DNA of 64,000 bases from Anaerosacchariphilus hominis (GTDB taxonomy: Bacteria > Bacillota > Clostridia > Lachnospirales > Lachnospiraceae), in NCBI RefSeq assembly GCF_014290175.1, contig NZ_JACOOR010000001.1:481271-545270 (forward strand), in the 5' to 3' direction. The notes under the pieces are model-generated. The model made no database searches, was not told the DNA's origin, and was given only the letters and a program-made list of their open reading frames with translations. Each line of letters opens with the position of its first letter. Positions within the stretch are counted from its first letter, which is position 1. The position numbers and the translations under genes are program-made. Positions 16,868 through 25,424 of this stretch are shown here, piece by piece.

Positions 16868-17731
16868 TTATCTCTCTTCAATCAACATCGCCCGCAGAAT
16901 ATTTGTATTCTTATAAACGCGCTTTCCTGCGCCCATGCCTATTTTTTTCACCCGGTAGGCTTCCGGGATTCTTCCCTCGGAGAGGGCCGCGATGGCGGCT
17001 CCTGTGGGAGTTACCATTTCCCCTTCCTGATCGATCTGGCGGAAGGTCAGACCGTGGGCGGCCGCGATTTCCAGCACCGCCGGGACGGGCACCGGAAGGA
17101 TGCCGTGCTGGCAGCGGATGTGTCCGCAGCCCTCCGTCAGTTCTGAAACTACGACTTTATCCACATTCAGCTCATCCAGACAGATGGCAGTGCCCACAAT
17201 ATCCACAATGGAATCCACAGCGCCCACCTCATGGAAGTGAACCTCGTCAATGGAACGACCGTGTACCTTGGCCTCGGCCTCGGCCACTGTGCGGAACATC
17301 TGCAGGGATAACGCTTTCACCCGGGGCTTCAGATCCGCTTCCAGAAGCATCTTCTCGATGCCGGCCCAGCTGCGGTGTACGTGGGCGGGCAAGTCGCCGT
17401 GGCTGTGGGCCTCGTCGTGTACATGTCCGTGATCGTGGTCATGGGTATGCTCCCCGTCGTGCGGGTGCTCATGACTATGCTCATGATGCGCGTGGTCGTG
17501 ATCATGACTGTGTGCCGGAACCTCCTGCTCCAGTATCACATCAAAGTCCTGAACTTCCAGGCCGTTCTTGAATACTCTCTTAAAAGAAAGCTCATAACCA
17601 TCCACCGGCAGCTTCGCCAGGGATACCCTCAGATTCTCCTCCGTAGCGCCCAGATCCAAAAGGGCCGCCACTGTCATATCTCCGCTGATTCCGGAACGAC
17701 ATTCCAGGTATAAGGTATTTCCATCACTCAT
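16868..17731 (-). CDS. larC: LarC N-terminal part (nickel-pincer cofactor biosynthesis)
   Basis: 287 residues from the ATG at 17731, which overlaps the larB stop by 8 bases and has AGGAGGATGAG upstream. It is the N-terminal half of LarC, which inserts nickel into the pincer nucleotide. Features: NTLYLECRSGISGDM at the start, a very His-rich stretch with about twenty His and many Asp or Glu at residues 74-119 (probable nickel store), then EVHFHEVGAVDSIVDIVG and EMVTPTGAAIAAL. It ends at the join region (NILRAMLIEER). In many genomes a programmed frameshift continues into LarC2; here the sequence past the stop is the convergent neighbour, and LarC2 is a separate gene at 13400-14218. Confidence 0.9.
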   Translation of the reverse strand: MSDGNTLYLECRSGISGDMTVAALLDLGATEENLRVSLAKLPVDGYELSFKRVFKNGLEVQDFDVILEQEVPAHSHDHDHAHHEHSHEHPHDGEHTHDHDHGHVHDEAHSHGDLPAHVHRSWAGIEKMLLEADLKPRVKALSLQMFRTVAEAEAKVHGRSIDEVHFHEVGAVDSIVDIVGTAICLDELNVDKVVVSELTEGCGHIRCQHGILPVPVPAVLEIAAAHGLTFRQIDQEGEMVTPTGAAIAALSEGRIPEAYRVKKIGMGAGKRVYKNTNILRAMLIEER

Positions 17732-18497
17732 GAGTCTCATCCTCCTGCTTCTTCTGTCCCAGCGACAGTCGGTTAATCTGTGTGGCCACATAGGCAGCTC
17801 CGTAGCCATTGTCGATGTTCACCACCGTAATACCGTTGGCGCAGGAGTTCAGCATGGTAAGCAGGGCAGACACGCCGCCGAAGTTCGCTCCATAGCCCAC
17901 GGAGGTGGGAACCGCGATAACCGGCACGTCCACCAGTCCGGCTACCACGCCCGCCAGGGCTCCTTCCATACCGGCCACAGCCACCACGCAGCTGGCGTCT
18001 TCAAAGGCCGGCATATTGGACAGCAGACGATGAATGCCCGCCACGCCCACATCGTAAAGCCTCGTGACCTTCGTGCCGAAGAACTCCGCCACCTGAGCGG
18101 CTTCCTCCGCCACCGGAACGTCCGCGGTTCCGCCCGTGCATACCACGATGCGGCCCTTCAGTTCCTTTTCTCTTTTTTCCACTTTCAGGATCCGGGATAC
18201 TTCATCCCATTTTGCCTCCGGCAGAACGACCTGTACAGCCTCATACTGCTCTCTGGTGGCCCGGGTGCCCAGCACATCGATGCCCTCTCCCGCCAGCGTC
18301 TGGTAGATCTTCACCAGATGCTCTGTGGTCTTCCCCTGACAGTATACCACTTCCTCAAAGCCCTGACGGACCTTACGGTGATGATCCAGCTTGGCAAATC
18401 CGAGATCCTCATAGGGTAGATTCTTCAGTTCTGCCTCCGCCTGTTCTATGCTAATCTCATTATTTTTTACCTGTGTCAAAAGTCTGGTCACATCCAT
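17724..18497 (-). CDS. larB: LarB, pyridinium-3,5-biscarboxylic acid mononucleotide synthase
   Basis: 257 residues, the usual LarB length. LarB carboxylates and hydrolyses nicotinic acid adenine dinucleotide, the first step of the nickel-pincer cofactor pathway. The C-terminal PurE-like half is clear (IVVCTGGTADVPVAEEAA at about 115-132, then GVAGIHRLL and AVPTSVGYGANFGG). Residues 35-60 carry the LarB N-terminal pattern FAKLDHHRKVRQGFEEVVY. It lies 33 bases after larE and overlaps larC1 by 8 bases, giving the order larE-larB-larC1 in one transcription unit. Confidence 0.95.
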   Translation of the reverse strand: MDVTRLLTQVKNNEISIEQAEAELKNLPYEDLGFAKLDHHRKVRQGFEEVVYCQGKTTEHLVKIYQTLAGEGIDVLGTRATREQYEAVQVVLPEAKWDEVSRILKVEKREKELKGRIVVCTGGTADVPVAEEAAQVAEFFGTKVTRLYDVGVAGIHRLLSNMPAFEDASCVVAVAGMEGALAGVVAGLVDVPVIAVPTSVGYGANFGGVSALLTMLNSCANGITVVNIDNGYGAAYVATQINRLSLGQKKQEDETHE

Positions 18498-18530
18498 AAA
18501 GCCGTCTCCTTTGCCGTTTATTTTATCTCT

Positions 18531-19355
18531 TTACTTTTTGGTCAGCACCTCATTCATGCTGCCCATACGATAACCTTTCAGATCCAGGGCCACATAAGCG
18601 TATCCCAGTCCCTTCAGAGTCTGATCAATCTCTTCTCTCAGCCCGGATGCAAAAACCTTCTCCACATCCTCTCCGGTCAGCTCCAGTCTGGCCAGATTGC
18701 CATGAACCCGCACGCGCAGCTGTCCGAAGCCCAGTCCGCGCAGATACTCCTCTGCCCGTTCTACCTGCTTCAATTTCTCTACGGTAATGGGTTCGCCGTA
18801 AGCGAAACGGGACGCGAGACATGCCGCAGACTGTTTCTCCCAGGTGGGAAGTCCCCACTCCTTTGACAGCTCCCGAATCTCCGCCTTGGTAAGTCCTGCC
18901 TCTTTCAGCGGACTCTTTACCTTCTGCTCCTTTACCGCACGCATGCCGGGACGGTAATCGCCCTCGTCATCCGCGTTGGTTCCTTCTACGATCTCCGCTG
19001 CGCCTTCCTGCTTCGCCACTTCCCACATTCTTCCCAGGATGGCCGTTTTGCAGTAGTAACAGCGATCCGGCGGGTTCTGTGCGAACTCTTTTAAGTCGCA
19101 CTCCGGGAAATCAAACATTACATGACGGATGCCTTCCGCCTTCGCCAGCTCCGCCGCCTCTTTCCACTCTCTCTCGGGAATGGCGTGGGAACGCGCCGTA
19201 ACGGCTACCGCCTTGTCTCCCAGCGCCTTGTGCGCCGCTTTCATCAGAAAAGTAGAATCCACGCCGCCGGAGAATGCCACTGCGACGCTTTCCATGTCTT
19301 CCAGATTCTTCATCAGCAAAGCAAGCTTTTCATGTAATGTGCCCATAAGTCTCAC
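18531..19355 (-). CDS. larE: LarE sulfur transferase, three-cysteine type
   Basis: 274 residues if translation begins at the GTG at 19355; an ATG three codons in (19346) is possible. The PP-loop SGGVDSTF (residues 29-36) binds ATP, and the enzyme activates a pincer-nucleotide carboxylate by adenylation and inserts sulfur. The Lactobacillus enzyme sacrifices its own cysteine. This protein has the equivalent cysteine in SAACLASRF (Cys179) and also a CYYCK pair (Cys99 and Cys102). That three-cysteine pattern is known from LarE proteins that bind a [4Fe-4S] cluster and work without being consumed, so that type is likely here. It is first of the larE-larB-larC1 genes, 34 bases after a TauE-like gene. 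Confidence 0.93.
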   Translation of the reverse strand: MRLMGTLHEKLALLMKNLEDMESVAVAFSGGVDSTFLMKAAHKALGDKAVAVTARSHAIPEREWKEAAELAKAEGIRHVMFDFPECDLKEFAQNPPDRCYYCKTAILGRMWEVAKQEGAAEIVEGTNADDEGDYRPGMRAVKEQKVKSPLKEAGLTKAEIRELSKEWGLPTWEKQSAACLASRFAYGEPITVEKLKQVERAEEYLRGLGFGQLRVRVHGNLARLELTGEDVEKVFASGLREEIDQTLKGLGYAYVALDLKGYRMGSMNEVLTKK

Positions 19356-19389
19356 CGCTTCCTTTCTGTGTTTTTCCGTATCTTTTATA

Positions 19390-20109
19390 TTATAATACAG
19401 CTACAGCACCTGACGCCAGTAGCAAAATATAAGTCAACAGCAGAAATTTCTCCGCTGAAATTTTCTGAACCAGTTGATTTCCCAGCCAGACCGCCATCAG
19501 AAACGGCAGCACAGAAATCACAAGAATCCTTCCCGTCTGCGCTGTAAAATATCCGGCCTGATAATGGTCGTACAGCAGAAAGGAGTTCAATACCACCCAG
19601 ACCGCTGACACAGTAGCCCGAAACTCCTGCTTCTCATGGAGGGCCCAGACTGCGTACACCACCAGGAAGGAGCCGCCGGAAATAAACATGCCGTGAATCA
19701 TGCCTGCCATCACCAGGCAGAGATACAGGACCGCAGGCGGCATCTGAATCTCTTTTTTCACAAACAGCTTCTTCAGCGCGATAAGAATAATAATCACACC
19801 ATAGAGCTTAAGCAGGATATCCAGCTTCAGCATATAAAACAGACGGATGCCCGTATACATGCCAATTCCCATGAGGGCCAGGATCTTCAGAAGCTCCTTT
19901 TTATTGATGTCCCGCCAATAGCGGACCGCCACATAGACGCAGCTGGCGCCGCTGACGATACTGACGATGGCCTTGGCCGGTCCCACCCCAATCAGGCGGA
20001 TCGAGGGCGGCATGGCCAGCATGGCACCCGCGAATCCTGTTATGACCTGAATGGTGTTTGAGATAAAGATAGTGATAAAGAAAAGAATATATCGGAAATA
20101 TTCTGCCAT
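19390..20109 (-). CDS. TauE/SafE family permease
   Basis: 239 residues with about eight hydrophobic segments; it has the family pattern near the N-terminus (VITGFAGAMLAMP) and in the second half (MIHGMFISGGSFLVVYAV). TauE/SafE proteins are usually exporters of sulfite, sulfoacetate or other organic anions. It is ten bases downstream of a second member, so the two could act together or on different anions. Sequence similarity between the two is low by eye. The context between a TauT-type importer and cofactor genes suggests export of an anionic product of the pathway, which is inference. Confidence 0.8.
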   Translation of the reverse strand: MAEYFRYILFFITIFISNTIQVITGFAGAMLAMPPSIRLIGVGPAKAIVSIVSGASCVYVAVRYWRDINKKELLKILALMGIGMYTGIRLFYMLKLDILLKLYGVIIILIALKKLFVKKEIQMPPAVLYLCLVMAGMIHGMFISGGSFLVVYAVWALHEKQEFRATVSAVWVVLNSFLLYDHYQAGYFTAQTGRILVISVLPFLMAVWLGNQLVQKISAEKFLLLTYILLLASGAVAVL

Positions 20110-20118
20110 ACTTTTCTG

Positions 20119-20907
20119 TTACCCCATAAATTTCCATATATTGTAGATATTAATAAAGATAATCACGACCATGATGCCCATAAACAGCTTATCCACTGTC
20201 CGATCCGGAAGCTTTTTATTCAAGGCTCTTCCTGCGATTCCACCACAGATGCCTCCCCCTGCCATCAGAATCAGGAGACCGATACCGAACTCCGGCACGT
20301 TTCCCTTTATGAGCGACGACAGGAGACTGGCGATCTGTGAGAAGAATATGATATAGAGGGAATTCTCTGCGGCTGTCTTCGTGGTCATGGAAAAGAAGAA
20401 AAATAGCACCACCAGATTGATGGGGCCGCCGCCGATTCCCAGGAAGGACGACATAATTCCCAGCACCATACCGATGACAGCACAGCAGATCATGTTGCTG
20501 ATATGAAGTGTTTTTACTTTGCTTTTAAATATGGTATACACCAGGGTTCCCACGGTAATCAGCATCAGGCACCCTGCCTGAATGGCTCCTACCCGGTTCT
20601 TATCCGGACTCACCGCGAGCACCCAGGAGAACATGGCCTTTCCCAGTAGTCCACCCACGGCAGCTCCCAGAGCCAGGGGCATGCCCGTCCTCTGATCCAC
20701 TTTCGACGTACCGCTCAGCTTCCCCTTCAACACCGAATAAGTCGTCATGGAAAGAACGGTACAGCCGGACAGGAAGCTGATAACTTCCACGTCCAGGATT
20801 CCGATGGCATCCAGTACCGGTTTGATCACCACTCCGCCGCCGATGCCGCAGATGGCTCCGATGACGGACGCCAGGAAACATACGATAAAAAATATAAGAT
20901 ATACCAC
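20119..20907 (-). CDS. TauE/SafE family permease
   Basis: 262 residues starting with GTG at 20907 (GTGAGGTAACC upstream). Two repeated halves have the family motif: GAICGIGGGVVIKPVLD near residue 18, and SSFLGIGGGPINLVVLFFFF near 155. About eight membrane helices. It closely follows the ABC ATPase gene (8 bases), which argues for one operon with the importer. The family exports sulfite or organosulfur and related anions; the substrate here is unknown. Confidence 0.88.
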   Translation of the reverse strand: MVYLIFFIVCFLASVIGAICGIGGGVVIKPVLDAIGILDVEVISFLSGCTVLSMTTYSVLKGKLSGTSKVDQRTGMPLALGAAVGGLLGKAMFSWVLAVSPDKNRVGAIQAGCLMLITVGTLVYTIFKSKVKTLHISNMICCAVIGMVLGIMSSFLGIGGGPINLVVLFFFFSMTTKTAAENSLYIIFFSQIASLLSSLIKGNVPEFGIGLLILMAGGGICGGIAGRALNKKLPDRTVDKLFMGIMVVIIFINIYNIWKFMG

Positions 20908-20915
20908 CGGTTACC

Positions 20916-21665
20916 TCACCACCATTTAATCTGATCTGTGATATGGTTACGAATCTCGATGAAATCAGGCGCCGTTACGTCACGGGGATGGGGCATATCA
21001 ATATGTACTTCCTCTTTGATCTTTGCCGGCTTATTGGTCAGAATCAGAACCCGCTCTGCCAGATAGGTGGCCTCCTCGATATTATGGGTGATAAATACCA
21101 CGGTGGTACCCATTTCCTTCCAGAGACGGATAACTTCGTCCTCCAGATAATAACGCATCTTGATATCCATCTGTCCATAGGGCTCATCCATCAGTAGAAG
21201 GTCCGGCTGCATGGCAAAAGCGCGGCCGATGATGATACGCTGGGCTGTGGATACGGAAAGCTGATGTGGATAGCTGTTGCGGAACTCCTGCAGTCCCATC
21301 AGATCCATGATCTTCTCCACCCGGCGGTCGATCTCATCCTTGGGCAGCTTCTTGATCTCCAGACCAAAGCGCAGATTCTTCTCTACTGTCAGCCAGGGCA
21401 TGGAGGACGGCTCCTGGAATACGACAGAGATACTGTGCTTCTTGGGATCCGCCGGCTCGCCGTCGATATACAGCTCGCCCTGGGTAGGCATGTAGATTCT
21501 GGTCAGCAGATTCAGGAATGTGGTCTTGCCACAGCCTGTGGGGCCTACCACGCAGAGGAACTCGCCCTTTTTGATATTGAAGGATACATCATCCAGTACA
21601 TGCAGGCTTCCGAAATATTTTGTCAGATGGTCCACGCGGACCTTGATATCTTCGTTCTTGTCCAT
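20916..21665 (-). CDS. ABC transporter ATPase (TauB/SsuB type) with degenerate signature
   Basis: 249 residues. Walker A GPTGCGKT (41-48), Q-loop VVFQEPSSMPW (81-91), Walker B LLLMDEP and the H-loop FITHN (His194) are intact. The ABC signature, normally LSGGQ or LSGGM, reads LSVST (136-140; bases 21260-21246). The frame is clean on both sides, so this is substitution and not a frameshift. It pairs with the ATPase encoded just upstream, which keeps LSGGM but lacks the H-loop His. A strong ribosome binding site (GGAGGAGGA) precedes the ATG. It powers import by the two adjacent permeases. Confidence 0.92.
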   Translation of the reverse strand: MDKNEDIKVRVDHLTKYFGSLHVLDDVSFNIKKGEFLCVVGPTGCGKTTFLNLLTRIYMPTQGELYIDGEPADPKKHSISVVFQEPSSMPWLTVEKNLRFGLEIKKLPKDEIDRRVEKIMDLMGLQEFRNSYPHQLSVSTAQRIIIGRAFAMQPDLLLMDEPYGQMDIKMRYYLEDEVIRLWKEMGTTVVFITHNIEEATYLAERVLILTNKPAKIKEEVHIDMPHPRDVTAPDFIEIRNHITDQIKWW

Positions 21666-21684
21666 AGTCTCTTCCTCCTCCTGC

Positions 21685-22452
21685 TTACAGTGCCAGATCT
21701 GTATTGTCCGAAATCTCGCTGCGAACCTTCAGGAATTCCGGATCCGTCATATTTCTCGGACGCGGCAGATCCTTCAGATCATAGATCGCCTTTACCTTCG
21801 CCGGGCATTTACTCAGAACCACGATTCGGTCTGCCAGGTAGACAGCCTCCTCGATGTTATTGGTTACAAAGATAATCGTACGCTTCTCCTGCTCCCAGAT
21901 ACGGAGGACCTCGTCCTCCATGGCGTAACGGGTCTGGGCATCCAGCTGTCCGAAGGGCTCATCCATCAGCAGGATCTCCGGGTTATTGGTATAGGCCCGG
22001 GCGATACCCACACGCTGTTTCATACCGCCGGAAAGCTCATGGGGATAGGAATTCTCGAATCCGGTCAGGCCCACCAGGTCGATATACTTCTGGGCGGTCT
22101 TACGGCGCTCCTCCTTGCTTACTCCGGCGATTTCCAGGCCGAACTCCACGTTGGCCATAACTGTCCGCCAGGGCATCAGGTTCAGGGACTGGAATACCAT
22201 GCCGATACGGCTGTCACTTCCGTGGATTTCCTCTCCGTCCAGATAGATTTTACCGCCTACGGGTTTCTCCAGACCCGCGATCATATTCATCAGTACGGTC
22301 TTGCCGCAGTAGCCGGGTCCCAGGATTACCAGGAACTCATTGTTATAGATTTCCAGAGAAACATTGTCTACCGCATCCTTGACTCCGTCTTTTACTACAT
22401 AACTCTGGCAGATGTTTTCCAGCTTTAAAATGATTTTTTTCTTCTCGTCCAT
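21685..22452 (-). CDS. ABC transporter ATPase (TauB/SsuB type) with Asn in the H-loop
   Basis: 255 residues. Walker A GPGYCGKT (45-52), Q-loop MVFQSLNLMPW (85-95), signature LSGGMKQR (140-147) and Walker B LLMDEPFGQLD are present, but the H-loop reads FVTNN with Asn198 where the catalytic-switch His belongs. With the partner ATPase this gives one complete composite ATP site and one in which both degenerate elements meet. The gene overlaps the 3' end of a permease gene by 28 bases and is followed 19 bases later by the second ATPase gene. Confidence 0.92.
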   Translation of the reverse strand: MDEKKKIILKLENICQSYVVKDGVKDAVDNVSLEIYNNEFLVILGPGYCGKTVLMNMIAGLEKPVGGKIYLDGEEIHGSDSRIGMVFQSLNLMPWRTVMANVEFGLEIAGVSKEERRKTAQKYIDLVGLTGFENSYPHELSGGMKQRVGIARAYTNNPEILLMDEPFGQLDAQTRYAMEDEVLRIWEQEKRTIIFVTNNIEEAVYLADRIVVLSKCPAKVKAIYDLKDLPRPRNMTDPEFLKVRSEISDNTDLAL

Positions 22453-23243
22453 GGACAGATCATCCTTTCTGCAAATTGTGTAATAATAGCCAGAAGTGCT
22501 CCTACGAGACCGATTGCGATCATACCTGTCAGTACAAGCGGCATATCAAGAGAATCCATACCTCTGGAAATCAGGAAGCCGACGCCCGCGTCTGCACCCA
22601 GCATCTCTGCCGCAAGTACTACCATCCAGGCTGCACTGGTGGAGGTTCTTACGCCCGCGAAAATGGCGTCCAGAGCGGAGGGGAATGCGATCTTCATCAG
22701 ACGCTGTCTCGGTGTGGCGTTAAATACGGTTCCCACATCCAGATACATTTTTTCCACGCTGCTCATACCGGCTTCTACATTTACGACGATACAGGCCAGG
22801 GATCCAAAGATAACGATAAGGATCTTCGGGAACTCGCCGATACCAAACCACAGGGTAATCAGCGGAATCCACGCCAGAGGCGGAACGGCACGGAACGCAT
22901 TGAACAGCGGTCCGAAGAAAGCTCTCGCTCTCGGGCACCAGCCCAGGAGTACACCAAAGGCGATACCTGCGGTCCAGTCAAAGAGCAGCGCCAGGCCGAT
23001 ACGGCGGAGGCTGACGCTCACATGACCGATGAGAGTACGTTTTTTAATGGGTTTCAGAAACAGTGCCCTGGTTCTCTCCCACACCTCAGAGGGCGACGGG
23101 AAATCCGAATCGCCGGAGGATGCCAGCAGCCACAGGCCAATCAGCAGCAGCACTGAGATAATCGGTAATATTTTGTATAACATCTGCAGACGCTTCTCTC
23201 GGATCTCTGCAGCGCTTAAGATTTGCTGTTTGTTCTTTGTCAT
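22425..23243 (-). CDS. ABC transporter permease (NitT/TauT type)
   Basis: 272 residues from the ATG at 23243, which overlaps the stop of the preceding permease gene (ATGA); an in-frame GTG four codons upstream is possible. About six membrane helices, with the EAA-type loop for ATPase contact in the second half (PRQRLMKIAFPSALDAIFAG). It also has the family sequence FRAVPPLAWIPLITLWFG. It belongs to the taurine, sulfonate and nitrate permease family and forms a heterodimer with the next permease. It overlaps the ATPase gene downstream by 28 bases. Confidence 0.92.
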   Translation of the reverse strand: MTKNKQQILSAAEIREKRLQMLYKILPIISVLLLIGLWLLASSGDSDFPSPSEVWERTRALFLKPIKKRTLIGHVSVSLRRIGLALLFDWTAGIAFGVLLGWCPRARAFFGPLFNAFRAVPPLAWIPLITLWFGIGEFPKILIVIFGSLACIVVNVEAGMSSVEKMYLDVGTVFNATPRQRLMKIAFPSALDAIFAGVRTSTSAAWMVVLAAEMLGADAGVGFLISRGMDSLDMPLVLTGMIAIGLVGALLAIITQFAERMICPWTRRKKSF

Positions 23244-24076
23244 AGTTTTTTCCACCCCAATACTGCATTTTCCAGAAGATTAATGAGTGCCGAAATGATA
23301 ACGCCCAGAACTCCGATTACCACGATACCCATGATAACCAGGTCCACGCGGCCGTAGGAACGTCCCATCAGAATCATGTAACCCAGACCGCTGGAGGATG
23401 CCAGCATTTCCGCTGCTACCAGGGTCGCCCACGCGTTTCCGATGGCTACCTTGACGCCTGCGAAAGTCATGGTCATGGATGAGGGAATACCTACCTTCCA
23501 GAATATAGTGAAATAGGAAGCTCCACAGGTCTTTCCCACATTTTTCAGCACCTCTTTAGTCTGCTTGATACCCGTATAGGAGTTAATCAGACAGGGAACA
23601 AAGGCGGCAAAGAATACGATGAATGCTTTTGCCTGAAGTCCTACGCCCAGCCATACGATGGTCAGCGGAATCCAGGATACCGGCGGAATCGGGCGGATGA
23701 TCTCGAAAATCGGTCTCATGAAGCTGTCGAAGCCACGATACCATCCCATGAGCCATCCCAGGGGAATGCCGATGACCACTGCCATTCCGAAGCCGCAGAG
23801 GGCTACCTCCAGACTGGACCATACATTGACTAACAGAACCGCTCCATCCGGATTCGGATCTGAGAATTTCAAAATAAATAACTTTAATACAGATAATACA
23901 TCTGTCAGTTTTTTACTGTCTACAATACCACTGATTGCAAAAAACTCCCAAAGCAGAAAGAAGAACAAAATTCCACTGATAGAAAGCATGGTGTCGCGAT
24001 AAGTAATTTTCTTTTTCTGATCCTGAACCAGCTTTACACGCTGTTCATTGGTCAGAGCATTTGTTGTCTCATTCAA
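23240..24076 (-). CDS. ABC transporter permease (NitT/TauT type)
   Basis: 278 residues, about six membrane helices, with IRPIPPVSWIPLTIVWLG and an EAA-type loop (GASYFTIFWKVGIPSSMTMT). The ribosome binding site is AGTAGGGA. It follows the binding-protein gene by 96 bases and is coupled to the second permease by an ATGA overlap. Two unlike permeases with two unlike ATPases indicate a fully heteromeric importer, which is less common in this family than homodimers. Confidence 0.92.
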   Translation of the reverse strand: MNETTNALTNEQRVKLVQDQKKKITYRDTMLSISGILFFFLLWEFFAISGIVDSKKLTDVLSVLKLFILKFSDPNPDGAVLLVNVWSSLEVALCGFGMAVVIGIPLGWLMGWYRGFDSFMRPIFEIIRPIPPVSWIPLTIVWLGVGLQAKAFIVFFAAFVPCLINSYTGIKQTKEVLKNVGKTCGASYFTIFWKVGIPSSMTMTFAGVKVAIGNAWATLVAAEMLASSSGLGYMILMGRSYGRVDLVIMGIVVIGVLGVIISALINLLENAVLGWKKL

Positions 24077-24172
24077 AATAATCCCTACTTTCTGTCTGTA
24101 ATCAGAAATCGGTCCGGCACACGGTCCGAAGTCCTTTTTGTGTGCCGGACCGGATTTTCATTTACAAAGCTC

Positions 24173-25324
24173 TTACTTGCCTAACAGTTCCTTTGCAGCT
24201 AATGCTACAGACGGGTCGATTCTCTGGTCATCCAGATATCTTGTACGGTCTTCGTTGGTGTACTTGCCTTCGCTGATGAAGAAGTCCAGACCTACCAGAA
24301 TGTCCTTCTCAGCCTGCAGAAGCTCTCTCTTGGTGTAAAGGCCTGCGTCATCCGGGCTGGTCTTGGTGTAAAGGTCGATCCACTCGTCTACAGACGGTCC
24401 GCGGTACCACTCCATGGTACGAAGGGCGATATCCTCGTTGCACAGGAAGCCTTCCTCGTCGCAGTGCTCCAGATACCAGTCAGCTGCCTGCTGCATGTTG
24501 TCGTCAGACTCATATACCCACTCTGTTGCTCTGTGGAACAGGGTACATGCGGTTACGACCAGGTCGAAGTTATTCTCCATCACATCCTTCTTTGCAAAGG
24601 TACCGCAGGGCATCTTGATGCCCAGCTGGCCGGAGTCAGTGATACGGACATGGCCTGCATCCTCAGCGGAAAGGGCGATGGCGTTCCAGCATCCCAGAGC
24701 ATCACCGGTACCGCCGTTGAAGCCGGTTAAAGCGTTGGAGTTGTCCATGTTTACGCTCTCCACGTCTGCCAGGGTCAGTCCCATGTTGTTCAAATATTTC
24801 GCAATAACTGCCTGCACAGTGGTTCCTGCCGGGTAAACGATGGTTGCGCCCTTCCAGGCTGCCGGGTCCTCGGGGCTCTTCGCAATATCAGAGCCTTCTC
24901 TTGCGAATACTGCCAGGTTCTCTTCGTAATCTGTGATGTCTACCAGGGAGAAGTCGTAACCGAAGAGACCGTTTGCCAGTCCGCCCAGACCGCAGGATGC
25001 CATATCCCACTCTGCGTTTGCCTCCATCATGGCCGGTCCGCCGGTGAAGCATACATACTCCACATCGATGTTCAGTGCATCGAAAGCGCCCAGCTTATCC
25101 GCAAACAGAAACGGATAGGACAGCGGAGATCCGGTGAAGAAGCCAAGTCTTAAAGTCTGTCTCTCTTCAAAGGGTGTGAGACCTTCCGTCAGTTTTGTCA
25201 CCTCTTCGGATGCCTCGGCTGTGGTCTCCGCATCTGCCTTGGTGTCGGCTGCTCCGCCTCCTCCACAGGCTGTCATGGACAGAGCCATGGTTCCCGCCAG
25301 CAACAATGCAATCGCTTTTTTCAT
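24173..25324 (-). CDS. NitT/TauT-type substrate-binding lipoprotein
   Basis: 383 residues from the ATG at 25324 (GGGAGGTATTAC upstream). Residues 1-20 form a lipoprotein signal, MKKAIALLLAGTMALSMTAC, with the lipid-modified Cys20, then a flexible acidic-threonine linker. The mature part has the two-lobed ABC binding-protein pattern (LRLGFFTGSPLSYPFLFADK at about 60; KGATIVYPAGTTVQAVIAKY at about 160). It delivers substrate to the adjacent importer outside the membrane. It is about 50 residues longer than typical TauA or SsuA, and the ligand cannot be read from the sequence. It lies between the LarA homologue and the permeases. Confidence 0.92.
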   Translation of the reverse strand: MKKAIALLLAGTMALSMTACGGGGAADTKADAETTAEASEEVTKLTEGLTPFEERQTLRLGFFTGSPLSYPFLFADKLGAFDALNIDVEYVCFTGGPAMMEANAEWDMASCGLGGLANGLFGYDFSLVDITDYEENLAVFAREGSDIAKSPEDPAAWKGATIVYPAGTTVQAVIAKYLNNMGLTLADVESVNMDNSNALTGFNGGTGDALGCWNAIALSAEDAGHVRITDSGQLGIKMPCGTFAKKDVMENNFDLVVTACTLFHRATEWVYESDDNMQQAADWYLEHCDEEGFLCNEDIALRTMEWYRGPSVDEWIDLYTKTSPDDAGLYTKRELLQAEKDILVGLDFFISEGKYTNEDRTRYLDDQRIDPSVALAAKELLGK

Positions 25325-25424
25325 TGTAATACCTCCCATTATATAATTTTATTTTCAGAGCACCTCTGCTCTGTGTTTCACCTTCTTACTGTTTTCAACG
25401 GATTTTTACTGCTCCGGAATCTGA

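Noticed and set aside
17157-17165. Single exact DnaA box in larC1
   Set aside because: One copy in more than 60 kb is expected by chance.
16868-17731. Programmed frameshift joining larC1 to larC2
   Set aside because: The sequence after the larC1 stop is the 3' end of a convergent gene and encodes no LarC2-like residues; the C-terminal half is elsewhere.
20916-21665. Frameshift or sequencing error behind the LSVST signature
   Set aside because: The frame is continuous with well-conserved sequence on both sides, and the change is a clean codon substitution.
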